A DNA stretch of 64,000 bases. Source: Lentzea pudingi (GTDB lineage Bacteria; Actinomycetota; Actinomycetes; Mycobacteriales; Pseudonocardiaceae). The stretch covers positions 499,366-563,365 of the forward strand of contig NZ_BMNC01000001.1 in NCBI RefSeq assembly GCF_014646255.1, written 5' to 3'. This document shows, piece after piece, positions 33,754-41,982 of the stretch. The stretch's first letter is position 1. Each line of letters starts with the position of its first letter. The translations under genes and the position numbers were made by a program. The notes under the pieces are model-generated. The model was not told where the DNA came from and did no database searches. It worked only from the letters and a program-made list of their open reading frames with translations.

Positions 33754-34427
33754 CGTCAGTGCTGGTGGTCGACGACGAACCGCAGATCGTGCGCGCGTTG
33801 AGGATCAACCTCAGCGCGCGGGGCTACGACGTGATGACGGCCTACGACGGCAAGTCCGCTCTGGGCGTGGCCGTCGAGGGCAAACCGGACGTGGTCGTGC
33901 TCGACCTCGGCCTGCCCGACATCGACGGCGTGGAGGTGATCGCCGGTCTGCGCGGCTGGTCCTCGATCCCGATCATCGTGCTGTCCGCACGCACCGACTC
34001 GTCCGCCAAGGTCGAGGCCCTCGACGCGGGCGCCGACGACTACGTGACCAAGCCGTTCGGCATGGACGAGCTGCTGGCCCGCCTGCGCGCGGCCGTCCGT
34101 CGCAACGCGGCGCGCGAGGCGGGCGACCCGGTGGTCGAGACGTCGTCGTTCGTGGTCGACCTGGCGGTGAAGAAGGTGCGCAAGGACGGCCACGAGGTCC
34201 ACCTGACGCCGACCGAGTGGGGCCTGGTCGAGATCCTGGCGCGCAACCCCGGCCGGCTCGTGTCGCAACGGCAGTTGCTGCAGGAGGTGTGGGGACCGAT
34301 GCACGTCAACGAGTCGCAGTACCTGCGCGTCTACTTCGCCCAGCTGCGGCGCAAGCTGGAGGACGACCCGGCGCGCCCGCGCCACCTCATCACCGAGCCC
34401 GGGATGGGGTACCGCTTCGAGGTGTGA
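33750..34427 (+). CDS. kdpE: KdpE, OmpR-family response regulator
   Basis: 225 residues, ATG overlapping the kdpD stop. Receiver with Asp52 (VVVLDLGLPDIDG), Lys in DYVTKPFGMDELLAR, and a winged-helix effector domain (HLTPTEWGLVEILARNPG, YLRVYFAQLRRKLEDDP, TEPGMGYRFEV). It activates kdpFABC when phosphorylated by KdpD. It is the last gene of the operon: an unusually complete seven-gene layout with every junction overlapping. Confidence 0.97.
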   Translation: MTSVLVVDDEPQIVRALRINLSARGYDVMTAYDGKSALGVAVEGKPDVVVLDLGLPDIDGVEVIAGLRGWSSIPIIVLSARTDSSAKVEALDAGADDYVTKPFGMDELLARLRAAVRRNAAREAGDPVVETSSFVVDLAVKKVRKDGHEVHLTPTEWGLVEILARNPGRLVSQRQLLQEVWGPMHVNESQYLRVYFAQLRRKLEDDPARPRHLITEPGMGYRFEV

Positions 34428-34444
34428 GGTTGACGCGGAGTCGT

Positions 34445-34462
34445 GAGAGCGCTTCCATGGAA
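34445..34462. promoter_or_regulatory. LacI/CebR-like operator before the GH16 gene
   Basis: GAGAGCGCTTCC (34445-34456) resembles the AGCGCT-centred palindromes bound by CebR and other LacI-family sugar repressors. It runs into TTCCATGGAA (34453-34462), a perfect 10-bp palindrome. The pair lies 40-55 bp before the GTG of the secreted glucanase, at a position suited to repression until an inducing oligosaccharide appears. Confidence 0.5.
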
Positions 34463-34500
34463 GTCCGCTGCCGCACGATCGTGACAGAGAGGTCATCGTC

Positions 34501-35415
34501 GTGGCTCGAAAACTTCGGTATGCGCTCTGGGCGCTGCTCCTGGTGCTCCCGCTGTCCGGCGTCGCCCAGGCAGCGGTCCCACCGGCACCGCCAGGCTGGT
34601 CGCTGGCCTGGTCGGACGACTTCACCGGCGCGAACAACACACCGCCGAACTCGAACAACTGGATCGTCGACACCGGCCACGGTTACCCCGGCGGCCCGGG
34701 CAACTGGGGCACCGGCGAGATCCAGCGCTACACCAACGACCGCGCCAACCTGCGCCTCGACGGCACCGGCAACCTGCGGATCATTCCGTGGCGTGCGGCC
34801 AACGGCGAGTGGACCTCGGCCCGCATCGAAACCCGCCGGGCGGACTTCAAGGCACCGGCCGGTGGCATCCTCCGCATCGAAGGCCGCATCCAGATGCCGA
34901 ACATCACCGGCACCGGCGCGCTGGGCTACTGGCCCGCGTTCTGGGCGTTGGGCGCCCCGTACCGCGGCAACTACTGGAACTGGCCGAGCATCGGTGAGTT
35001 CGACATCATGGAGAACGTCAACGGCATCAACAGCGTCTGGGGCGTGCTGCACTGCGGCGTGAACCCCGGCGGCCCGTGCAACGAGACGAACGGCCTCGGC
35101 GCCTCCCGCGCCTGCCCCGGCAGCCAATGCCCCGGCAACTTCCACACCTACCGCTTCGAGTGGGACCGCTCGGTCAGCCCGAACCAGTTGCGCTGGTACG
35201 TCGACGGCCAGCAGTACCACACCGTGCGGCAGAACCAGATGGACGCGACCTCCTGGAACAACATGACGTCGCACCAGGGGTACTTCATCCTGCTGAACGT
35301 GGCGATGGGTGGCGCGTTCCCGAACGGTGTGGCAGGCCGCGGCACTCCTGTGCCGGAGACGACGCCTGGCCGTTCGATGGCGGTCGACTACGTGGCGGTG
35401 TGGACCCGGCCGTAG
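34501..35415 (+). CDS. Secreted GH16 glycoside hydrolase (endo-beta-glucanase type)
   Basis: 304 residues, GTG start with GAGAGG upstream. Signal peptide (KLRYALWALLLVLPLSGVAQA), then a single GH16 jelly-roll. The catalytic signature IGEFDIMENV gives nucleophile Glu166, Asp168 and acid/base Glu171. WPAFWALGAP and WDRSVSPNQLRWYVDGQQYH are typical of laminarinase/lichenase-like GH16 enzymes. No carbohydrate-binding module. It cuts beta-1,3 or mixed beta-glucans outside the cell. The preceding palindrome suggests LacI-type regulation. Confidence 0.92.
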   Translation: MARKLRYALWALLLVLPLSGVAQAAVPPAPPGWSLAWSDDFTGANNTPPNSNNWIVDTGHGYPGGPGNWGTGEIQRYTNDRANLRLDGTGNLRIIPWRAANGEWTSARIETRRADFKAPAGGILRIEGRIQMPNITGTGALGYWPAFWALGAPYRGNYWNWPSIGEFDIMENVNGINSVWGVLHCGVNPGGPCNETNGLGASRACPGSQCPGNFHTYRFEWDRSVSPNQLRWYVDGQQYHTVRQNQMDATSWNNMTSHQGYFILLNVAMGGAFPNGVAGRGTPVPETTPGRSMAVDYVAVWTRP

Positions 35416-35484
35416 AACCGGGGGCCAGCCCCACTGCCCCGCCTCCCGCAAGTCGCTACCTTGGACGGCAAGGGGGTGGGAGCA

Positions 35485-36969
35485 GTGGGGGAACTGGCGC
35501 GCAGGGAAGTGCTGTCCTGGCTGGGAAAGGGTGCGCTCGGAGCCGCGGTGCTGGGAGCCGTGGGTCAGCCCGCGTCCGCAGCGAGCGGTGTGACCGTTCT
35601 GCGAGGGGCCACGCTGATCGACGGCACCGGCCGCGCGCCGGTCCGTGACGCGACCGTCGTGCTGGCCGGCGACCGGGTTCTGGCCGCCGGCCGGCACCGC
35701 GAAGTGCCGCGTGGCGTGCGCGTGATCGATCTGGCCGGCAAGTACGTGATCCCGGGTCTGTGGGACATGCACACCCACGCGACGTACTTCGAGAGCACCG
35801 TCGCACCGTTGCACGTGGTCCAAGGCGTCACGGGCGTCCGCGAGATGTGGGGCATGCCGGAGACGCACGACACCCGTCGCCGCGTCGAGTCCGGCGAGAT
35901 CCTCGGACCGCGCATGGTGATCGCCAGCCCGATCGTCGACGGTCCCGCTTCGATCTGGCCCGGTACGGACGTCGTCCGCACTCCGGAGGAGGCCCGCGCC
36001 GCCGTGCGGCGTGCCAAGGACGGGGGAGCGGACTTCGTCAAGGTCTACTCGTTCCTCTCGCCGGAGTGCCACGCCGCCATCGCCGACGAGGCGCGCAGGC
36101 TCAGGATCCCGTTCTCCGGCCACGTCCCGGCCCGTGTGCCCGTGCAGGACGCGCTGTCCCAGCACACCCACGAGCACCTCTACAACCTGTTCACGTCCAC
36201 TTCGGACAACGCGGACGCCCTTTACGCCCAGCTCCGCGCCATGCCCGACGACCCGGCCGACCCGAACTGGTGGGGCCGGCACGCGGGCCGGATCGAACGG
36301 GCGGCCGTCGCGACCCACTCACCGGCCCGCGCCCGGCGGCTGTTCGCCGCGATGGCCGGGAGGATCTGGCAGTCACCGACGCTCTTCGTCGAACGCAACA
36401 TGTCCCGCTCGCCCGAGTCCATCACGAACGACCCGGTGGCTCTGGAACGGATGCGGTACGTCCCGGTGGACATGCGCGCGCAGTGGCAGCAGATCATGTC
36501 CGGCCGCCCCACGCGTTCGCCCGAGGAGGTCGCCGAGCTGAGGAAGTTCGGTGACGCCCGCATGCGGCTGCTGCACCAGATGCACGAGGCCGGCGTGGGC
36601 GTCGTCGCGGGCACCGATGCGGGCTTCGCCTACGTCTTCCCGGGCTTCTCGCTGCACGACGAGCTCGCGTTGCTGGTGCAGGCCGGTCTCACGCCCGAGG
36701 CGGCGCTGCGGGCCGCCACCCTCGACGCCGCGCGCTGCCTCGGGCTGGAGCACGAGACGGGCACGGTCACACCGGGCAAGCAGGCCGACCTGGTCGTGCT
36801 GGACGCGGATCCGCTGCGGGACATCACGAACGTCGCGCGCGTCCACGCCGTCGTCAGCCGCGGCCGATACCTCGGGCCTTCCGACCGCGCGCGGATCCTG
36901 CGGGAGATCGAGACCGCCGCGCAGGAACCCGTCGAGGTGCCGCCGACTCCCGCGGGGTGCGTGCACTGA
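35485..36969 (+). CDS. Exported amidohydrolase (metal-dependent)
   Basis: 494 residues from GTG at 35485. AAGGGGG lies 8 bp upstream and a -10-like TACCTT at 35455-35460; earlier in-frame starts (TTG 35461) fall too close to that. The N-terminus ARREVLSWLGKGALGAAVLG carries twin Arg and a hydrophobic core, a possible Tat signal. Metal residues: WDMHTH (HxH), the carboxylated-Lys-type VKVYS, SGHVP and HTHEH, then GTDAG with the final Asp. Probable imidazolonepropionase/prolidase-like hydrolysis of a cyclic amide or dipeptide. A short GGGGC/GCCCC hairpin separates it from the GH16 gene. Confidence 0.85.
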   Translation: MGELARREVLSWLGKGALGAAVLGAVGQPASAASGVTVLRGATLIDGTGRAPVRDATVVLAGDRVLAAGRHREVPRGVRVIDLAGKYVIPGLWDMHTHATYFESTVAPLHVVQGVTGVREMWGMPETHDTRRRVESGEILGPRMVIASPIVDGPASIWPGTDVVRTPEEARAAVRRAKDGGADFVKVYSFLSPECHAAIADEARRLRIPFSGHVPARVPVQDALSQHTHEHLYNLFTSTSDNADALYAQLRAMPDDPADPNWWGRHAGRIERAAVATHSPARARRLFAAMAGRIWQSPTLFVERNMSRSPESITNDPVALERMRYVPVDMRAQWQQIMSGRPTRSPEEVAELRKFGDARMRLLHQMHEAGVGVVAGTDAGFAYVFPGFSLHDELALLVQAGLTPEAALRAATLDAARCLGLEHETGTVTPGKQADLVVLDADPLRDITNVARVHAVVSRGRYLGPSDRARILREIETAAQEPVEVPPTPAGCVH

Positions 36970-37082
36970 CGCTGTGGCCCGCGCCACCATGCTCGTCAGG
37001 ATCGCGTCAAGGCGGGACCCGCGCGTGTCAGGGTCTCGTCCGGGACCTGGGAAACAACAGACGCCGGGCGTGTGCTGAACGC

Positions 37083-38393
37083 ATGACACTCGCGGAGTTG
37101 TTGCCCAGCATCGGATGCTCCACCGAACCGGTGCTGGAAGAGGGTGTCTGGCCGGACGGCACCGAGGTCGTCGGCCAGGACCTGCTCATCGGTGGACTCC
37201 CGGCCACGCAACTGGCGGCGCGCTTCGGCACCCCGTGCCAGGTCCTCGACGAACAGACGGTCCGCACCAGGGCGAGGGCCTTCCGCGCGGCGCTCCCGCG
37301 AGCCGAGGTCGTGTTCGCGGGCAAGTCGTTGCCCTGCCCCGAGGTCTACCGCTGGATGGCGCAGGAGGGCCTGTCCCTCGACGTCTCGTCGGCCGGGGAA
37401 CTGGCGCTGGCCAGGGCCGCGGGCTTTCCGGCGAGCCGGATCATCATGCACGGCAACGTGAAGACGGCCGAGGACCTCAAGGCGGCGCTGGAGTACGGCG
37501 TCTCCAGGATCGTCGTCGACTCGCTCGACGAGATCGCGCAACTCGGCGCCCTGGCCACACACGGCCAGGAGGTCATGATCCGCGTGACGCCCGGCGTCGA
37601 CGCCCACACGCACGCCAAGATCGCGACCGGTGTCGAGGACCAGAAGTTCGGCTTCTCCCTCGCCTCCGGTGCGGCATTGGAGGCGGTCCTGCGCGTGGTC
37701 GAGCAACCGTCGCTGAGGCTCGTCGGCCTGCACTGCCACATCGGTTCGCAGGTCCGGCACGTCGCGAGCTACGAGGAGGCCGTGCGGCGGATGGTCGGCC
37801 TGATCGCGTCCTGCGGCACCAGGATCGAGCAGCTCGACCTCGGTGGCGGCTTCTGCGCGCCGTACCTGCGGGGCGACAGCGACTTCGACCTCGCCGGCTT
37901 CGCCCACCGCGTCACCGCCGCCCTGAACTACGAGTGCGCGCTGCACCGCGTCCCGCCACCCCGCCTGCTCATCGAGCCCGGCCGCGCGATCGTCGCGAAC
38001 GCCGGCGTCACCCTCTACCGGGTGTGCGCGGTGAAGGAGTCCGCTCGTACGTTCGTGGCGGTCGACGGCGGCATGAGCGACAACCCGCGCCCCGCCCTGT
38101 ACGGCGCCAAGTACGCCGTCCGGCTGGTGGGCAGGGGTGGCCGGCCCAAGCCGGTGACGGTGGTCGGCCGGCACTGCGAGGCGGGCGACGTGCTGGCCGA
38201 GGACGTGTTGCTGCCAGGCGACGTGCACGCCGGTGACCTGCTGGCCGTTCCGGCCACCGGTGCTTACCACCACGCGTTGGCCTCGAACTACAACCAGGTC
38301 TGCCGCCCGCCGGTCGTCGCCGTCAAGGACGGGGTCGCGAGGCCCGTCGTGCGCAGGGAGACCGAGGAGGACCTGCTGCGCCGCTACGTTTGA
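37083..38393 (+). CDS. LysA-family PLP-dependent decarboxylase (diaminopimelate decarboxylase-like)
   Basis: 436 residues, ATG start. A fold-type III PLP decarboxylase: PLP lysine Lys81 in VVFAGKSLPCPE (most family members have YAxKAN here), HCHIGSQ, the glycine motif DLGGGFC, IEPGRAIVANAG, and the cysteine element HCEAGDVLAED. The substitution around the lysine and a long N-terminal extension suggest a paralogue, not the primary LysA. The product could be a diamine or a building block of a specialised metabolite. No partner genes are near. Confidence 0.85.
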   Translation: MTLAELLPSIGCSTEPVLEEGVWPDGTEVVGQDLLIGGLPATQLAARFGTPCQVLDEQTVRTRARAFRAALPRAEVVFAGKSLPCPEVYRWMAQEGLSLDVSSAGELALARAAGFPASRIIMHGNVKTAEDLKAALEYGVSRIVVDSLDEIAQLGALATHGQEVMIRVTPGVDAHTHAKIATGVEDQKFGFSLASGAALEAVLRVVEQPSLRLVGLHCHIGSQVRHVASYEEAVRRMVGLIASCGTRIEQLDLGGGFCAPYLRGDSDFDLAGFAHRVTAALNYECALHRVPPPRLLIEPGRAIVANAGVTLYRVCAVKESARTFVAVDGGMSDNPRPALYGAKYAVRLVGRGGRPKPVTVVGRHCEAGDVLAEDVLLPGDVHAGDLLAVPATGAYHHALASNYNQVCRPPVVAVKDGVARPVVRRETEEDLLRRYV

Positions 38394-38438
38394 GGGTTCC
38401 AGCAAGGCGGTCGTTTAGGCTGACGGTCGCGCCCCCGC

Positions 38439-39368
38439 TCAGCCGGCGAACACGGGGTAGTGGTCGGACAGGTCGTTGTAGGTGTACTTGCGCCCCCACG
38501 ACCAGATCGACCACTCAGGACTCTTCACGCGCCGGGTCTCGTTGCGCAGCAAGGGCCCCTGGACCGTCAGCACGTAGTCGAGGTGCTCCGAGGCGTACTC
38601 CGGCCCGTACTGGTCGCGGCAGACGCTGTTGTCCGCGCAGTCCCAGGAGAACGGGTGCCCACCGATCTCAGGAGTCCGCGCGCCCAGTTCCGCCACCATC
38701 CGCGGGAACTCGGCGCTCGCTTTGATCACGTTCAGGTCGCCCGCCACGTACACGGGCTCGGCCGCGGGGATGTTCCGCGCGGTCAGGAACGCCCTGATCT
38801 CGGCCCGCTGCTTGGCCCGATAGCCGCCCGGCGCACTCGTGCACGTCGAGTCCTCGGCCTGCATGTGCGTGCCGATCACGTGCACCGGCCCGGACGGTGC
38901 GTCGATCCGCACGTACGCGAACCCCTTGTTGGAGAACCAGTCCGCGCCGCAGCCGTCCCGGTAGACGTGCTGGACCCGCGTGCTGATCGGCCACCGGCTC
39001 AGCACCGCGACACCGCCGTCCTCCGGCGTCGAGTCGCTGTACCTCCCGCTCGTCACGTCCCACCCGGCCTTGCCGCGGCCCAGTACCGGCGTCTGGTGCG
39101 GGTAGGTGTCGCGCAGGTTCGCGAGCAGCCGGTCCGAGGCGGCGTTGTCGAAGGCCTCGTTCAGCACGACGACGTCCTGCCCGTCCAGCACCCCGGTGCT
39201 GTCCACCAGGTCGGCGCGGGCGACCTGGCCCCAGTTCGGGTACAGGTTCCGCGACAGCATGAACACGTTGTAGGTGGCGATCTTCAGGCCCGCCGGCGCA
39301 GGGGCTGCGACGGCGGGCGCGGCCGAGAGCGTCAGGGCTGCGGCGGCGACGAGCGTGATCAGGCGCAT
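38439..39368 (-). CDS. Secreted endonuclease/exonuclease/phosphatase-fold enzyme, sphingomyelinase-like
   Basis: 309 residues, ATG start, Sec signal (ITLVAAAALTLSAAPAVAA). EEP-fold motifs in order: LKIATYNVFMLSRNLYP, VVVLNEAFDN (metal Glu), VIGTHMQAED, VAGDLNVIKAS, and the C-terminal NDLSDHYPVFA with catalytic His. Two or more cysteine pairs suggest disulfides. The order and spacing are those of bacterial sphingomyelinase C and related phosphodiesterases. Substrate could be a phospholipid or extracellular nucleic acid. Confidence 0.88.
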   Translation of the reverse strand: MRLITLVAAAALTLSAAPAVAAPAPAGLKIATYNVFMLSRNLYPNWGQVARADLVDSTGVLDGQDVVVLNEAFDNAASDRLLANLRDTYPHQTPVLGRGKAGWDVTSGRYSDSTPEDGGVAVLSRWPISTRVQHVYRDGCGADWFSNKGFAYVRIDAPSGPVHVIGTHMQAEDSTCTSAPGGYRAKQRAEIRAFLTARNIPAAEPVYVAGDLNVIKASAEFPRMVAELGARTPEIGGHPFSWDCADNSVCRDQYGPEYASEHLDYVLTVQGPLLRNETRRVKSPEWSIWSWGRKYTYNDLSDHYPVFAG

Positions 39369-39486
39369 GAGGCCCGATGCTGGTGGACGTGAATGTCTTT
39401 CACAACCGCCCGCGCATGACCCGATGGTGTCGTATCGATTAAGAGCCGATGCAGCTCAGCGCAGGTCCGCCCAGGCCGAGCCTCCG

Positions 39487-39499
39487 TCATAAAATATGA
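39487..39499. promoter_or_regulatory. AT-rich symmetric element upstream of the sphingomyelinase-like gene
   Basis: TCATA-AAA-TATGA is a small inverted repeat in the only clearly AT-rich patch of this part of the window (about 39486-39511). It lies 120 bp before the sphingomyelinase-like gene on the minus strand and 28 bp past the KDPG aldolase stop. A promoter or operator is likely; the identity is unknown. Confidence 0.35.
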
Positions 39500-39526
39500 A
39501 TTGTTGTCGACCTGATCATGGCGTCC

Positions 39527-40117
39527 TCAGGACTTCAGCAACGCCCTGATCTCCTCGATGGGCGTCCGGGCCAGGGCCGACCCGACCCCGCACGCCACCG
39601 CTCCGGCCTCCAGCCAGGCAGGGACGTCAGCGGGCGCGACGCCACCGGTTGGCACCAACGGCGCGTACGGCAGCACGGCGAGCACATCCCGCACCCACTG
39701 GGGCGTGGGCGCGGGGAACACCTTCACCGCGTCCGCCCCGGCCTCCAGCGCCTGCACGACCTCGGACACCGACCCGGCGCCGGGCAGCACCGCGGCCCCG
39801 TACCGGTGCCCGGCCCGGATCACCGACTCGTTCAGATTGGGCGCCACCAGGAACTGCGCCCCTGCGCGCACCGAGGCCACGGCGGACGCCTCGTCCAGCA
39901 CGGATCCGGCGCCGATCACGGCGGCGGGGTAGTTCGTGCGGAGCTGCCGGATCGCCTCCAGCGCGCCGGGGTTCGTCAACGGCAGCTCGAGGGACGTGAT
40001 GCCCGCGTCCAGCAGTGGAACGGCGGCCTGGACAGTGGAGGAGGTGTCCGCGGTGCGAATGATCGCGATGATGCCCTGCCGCACGACTGCCTGGGTGATC
40101 TCGTAGCGGTAGTTCAC
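39527..40117 (-). CDS. KDPG/KHG aldolase
   Basis: 196 residues from GTG at 40117. A class I aldolase (beta/alpha)8 barrel: IIAIIRTAD opening, SLELPLTNPGALEAI, VIGAGSVLDEASA, FLVAPNLNESVI, and the Schiff-base lysine in DAVKVFPAP, then LVPTGGVAP. It splits 2-keto-3-deoxy-6-phosphogluconate to pyruvate and glyceraldehyde-3-phosphate, or a related keto-deoxy acid. No kinase or dehydratase of the pathway is adjacent, so the exact substrate is open. Confidence 0.92.
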   Translation of the reverse strand: MNYRYEITQAVVRQGIIAIIRTADTSSTVQAAVPLLDAGITSLELPLTNPGALEAIRQLRTNYPAAVIGAGSVLDEASAVASVRAGAQFLVAPNLNESVIRAGHRYGAAVLPGAGSVSEVVQALEAGADAVKVFPAPTPQWVRDVLAVLPYAPLVPTGGVAPADVPAWLEAGAVACGVGSALARTPIEEIRALLKS

Positions 40118-40244
40118 GCCCGCCAGCCTAGTGGTGACAGGTGCTGTCAGCCGCTGCCAGTGACCTGAGCGCGGGCTGCCAGCGCCGGGGGTGAACCTGG
40201 TCGCGCCGTCAGGGAGGCGGCACGATCTCCAGGGGAGCTTCCAC

Positions 40245-41312
40245 ATGCACGTCACGATCATCGGCGCCGGCCTCGGCGGTCTCACGCTCGCCCGCGTGCT
40301 GCACGTCAACGGCATCCCGTCCACGGTCCACGAGGCGGACGAGTCGCCGACGGCGCGCACGCAAGGGGGCATGCTCGACATCCACGACTACAACGGGCAG
40401 ATCGCCGTCGAGGCCGCCGGTCTGATGGAGGAGTTCCGCGGGCTGGTCCTGGAGGGGCGCCAGGCCATGCGCGTGCTCGACTCCGACGGCACCCTCCTGT
40501 TCGAGAAGGAGGACGACGGCACGGGCGGGCGTCCCGAGGTGCAGCGCGCCGACCTGCGGCAGATGCTGCTCGACTCACTGCCGGAGGGAACGGTCCGCTG
40601 GGGTGCGAAGGTGACCAGCGTTGATGGCAAGACCGTGACGTTCGAGGATGGCGGCACCGTGGTCGCCGACGTGCTCGTGGGTGCTGACGGCGCGTGGTCG
40701 AAGGTGCGGTCGTCGCTCACCGACGCCACGCCGGAGTACACCGGCATGTCGTTCGTCGAGACGTACCTCTACGACGCCGACACGCGGCACCCGGAGGTCG
40801 CGAAGGCGGTCGGCGGCGGCTCGATGTTCGCCCCCGGCCAGGGCAAGGGGATCTTCGCGCACCGGGAGAGCGGTGGCGTCCTGCACGCCTACGTGGAGTT
40901 CAACCGGCCCCTCGAATGGTTCGGCGACCTCGGGCACATCACCGCGGAGTTCGAGGGCTGGGCGCCCGAGCTCACCGCGTTGATCACCGAGTCCGACACG
41001 GAACCGGTGTTCCGCCCGCACTACGCCCTGCCGTCCGAGCACCGCTGGGAACGGGTGCCGGGCGTGACGCTGGTCGGCGACGCCGCGCACCTCATGGCGC
41101 CCAACGGTGAGGGCGCCAACCTCGCCATGCTGGACGCCGCCGACCTCGGCCAGGCCTTGGCCGCCAAGGACGTGGAGACGGCCATAGCCGAGTACGAGGA
41201 GACGATGTTCGCGCGGGCCGCCCACACCGCCGCGGACTCCGAGGAGATGGTCCAGAGCCTGTTCGGCGACGAGCCCCCGCAGAAGCTGCTGGACCTGCTC
41301 GTCGAGGCCTAG
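40245..41312 (+). CDS. TetX-like FAD-dependent monooxygenase
   Basis: 355 residues from ATG at 40245 with an AGGGGAG site. FAD fold: Rossmann IIGAGLGG at 5-12, then TQGGMLDIHDYNGQIAVEAA, whose GG-LD-H pattern matches that of TetX (GGTLDLH), RPEVQRADLRQMLLDSLP (TetX: RNDLRAILLNSL), VGDAAHLMAPNGEGANLAM (FAD-ribityl motif). It likely hydroxylates a polyketide or aromatic compound; tetracycline destruction is possible but not shown. An XRE-cupin regulator follows 10 bp after its stop. Confidence 0.88.
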   Translation: MHVTIIGAGLGGLTLARVLHVNGIPSTVHEADESPTARTQGGMLDIHDYNGQIAVEAAGLMEEFRGLVLEGRQAMRVLDSDGTLLFEKEDDGTGGRPEVQRADLRQMLLDSLPEGTVRWGAKVTSVDGKTVTFEDGGTVVADVLVGADGAWSKVRSSLTDATPEYTGMSFVETYLYDADTRHPEVAKAVGGGSMFAPGQGKGIFAHRESGGVLHAYVEFNRPLEWFGDLGHITAEFEGWAPELTALITESDTEPVFRPHYALPSEHRWERVPGVTLVGDAAHLMAPNGEGANLAMLDAADLGQALAAKDVETAIAEYEETMFARAAHTAADSEEMVQSLFGDEPPQKLLDLLVEA

Positions 41313-41322
41313 CATCGTCCGC

Positions 41323-41892
41323 ATGATCACAGAGGACGGCGACCTGGACGGCCTGGTCCGCAAGCGGATCCGCGCCCTCCGGGTCGCCCAGGGCTGGTCC
41401 CTCGACGAGCTCGCCACCCGCGCCCGGCTCAGCCCGTCGTCGCTCAGCCGCATCGAGAACGGCCAGCGCCGCCTCGCCCTCGACCAGCTGGTGACCCTGG
41501 CGCGCGCTCTCGACACGTCGCTCGACCAGCTCGTCGAGACCGACACCGACGACGTGATCGTCAGCCCCGTCCTCGACGGCGCCCACGGCAGGATGCGCTG
41601 GCCGATCAAGGCCGACCCGGGCATGACCGTCATGCGCCAGCGGATGACCAGCCCGCCACCCGACAACCCGGCCTCACTCCGCGCGCACTCGGGCCGCGAA
41701 TGGCTGGTCGTCCTGTCGGGCACGGCCATCTTGATGCTCGGCCACCGGACGTTCCGCGTGGAGACGAACCAGGCCGCCGAGTTCCCGACGATGCTGCCGC
41801 ACGCGATCGGCACGGCGGGCGGGCCGTGCGAGATCCTCGGCATCTTCGACCGGGAGGCGCGGCGCGGCCACAACGCCGACAGGAAGGCGTGA
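41323..41892 (+). CDS. XRE-cupin transcriptional regulator
   Basis: 189 residues, ATG start. Helix-turn-helix at the N-terminus (GWSLDELATRARLSPSSLSRIENGQRR) and a cupin barrel at the C-terminus (SGREWLVVLSGTAILMLGH, FPTMLPHAIGTAGG). Such regulators bind a small ligand in the cupin and usually control an adjoining enzyme. It starts 10 bp after the TetX-like gene on the same strand, so the two are probably cotranscribed; autoregulation is likely. Confidence 0.9.
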   Translation: MITEDGDLDGLVRKRIRALRVAQGWSLDELATRARLSPSSLSRIENGQRRLALDQLVTLARALDTSLDQLVETDTDDVIVSPVLDGAHGRMRWPIKADPGMTVMRQRMTSPPPDNPASLRAHSGREWLVVLSGTAILMLGHRTFRVETNQAAEFPTMLPHAIGTAGGPCEILGIFDREARRGHNADRKA

Positions 41893-41982
41893 TCTTGCGC
41901 GAACGGCAGCGTTACGGCCGACTGTCTTGCTTCATGCGCAAGTGACCGTGCATCTGAGGCATGAACGACCTAGCTTGGCCGT

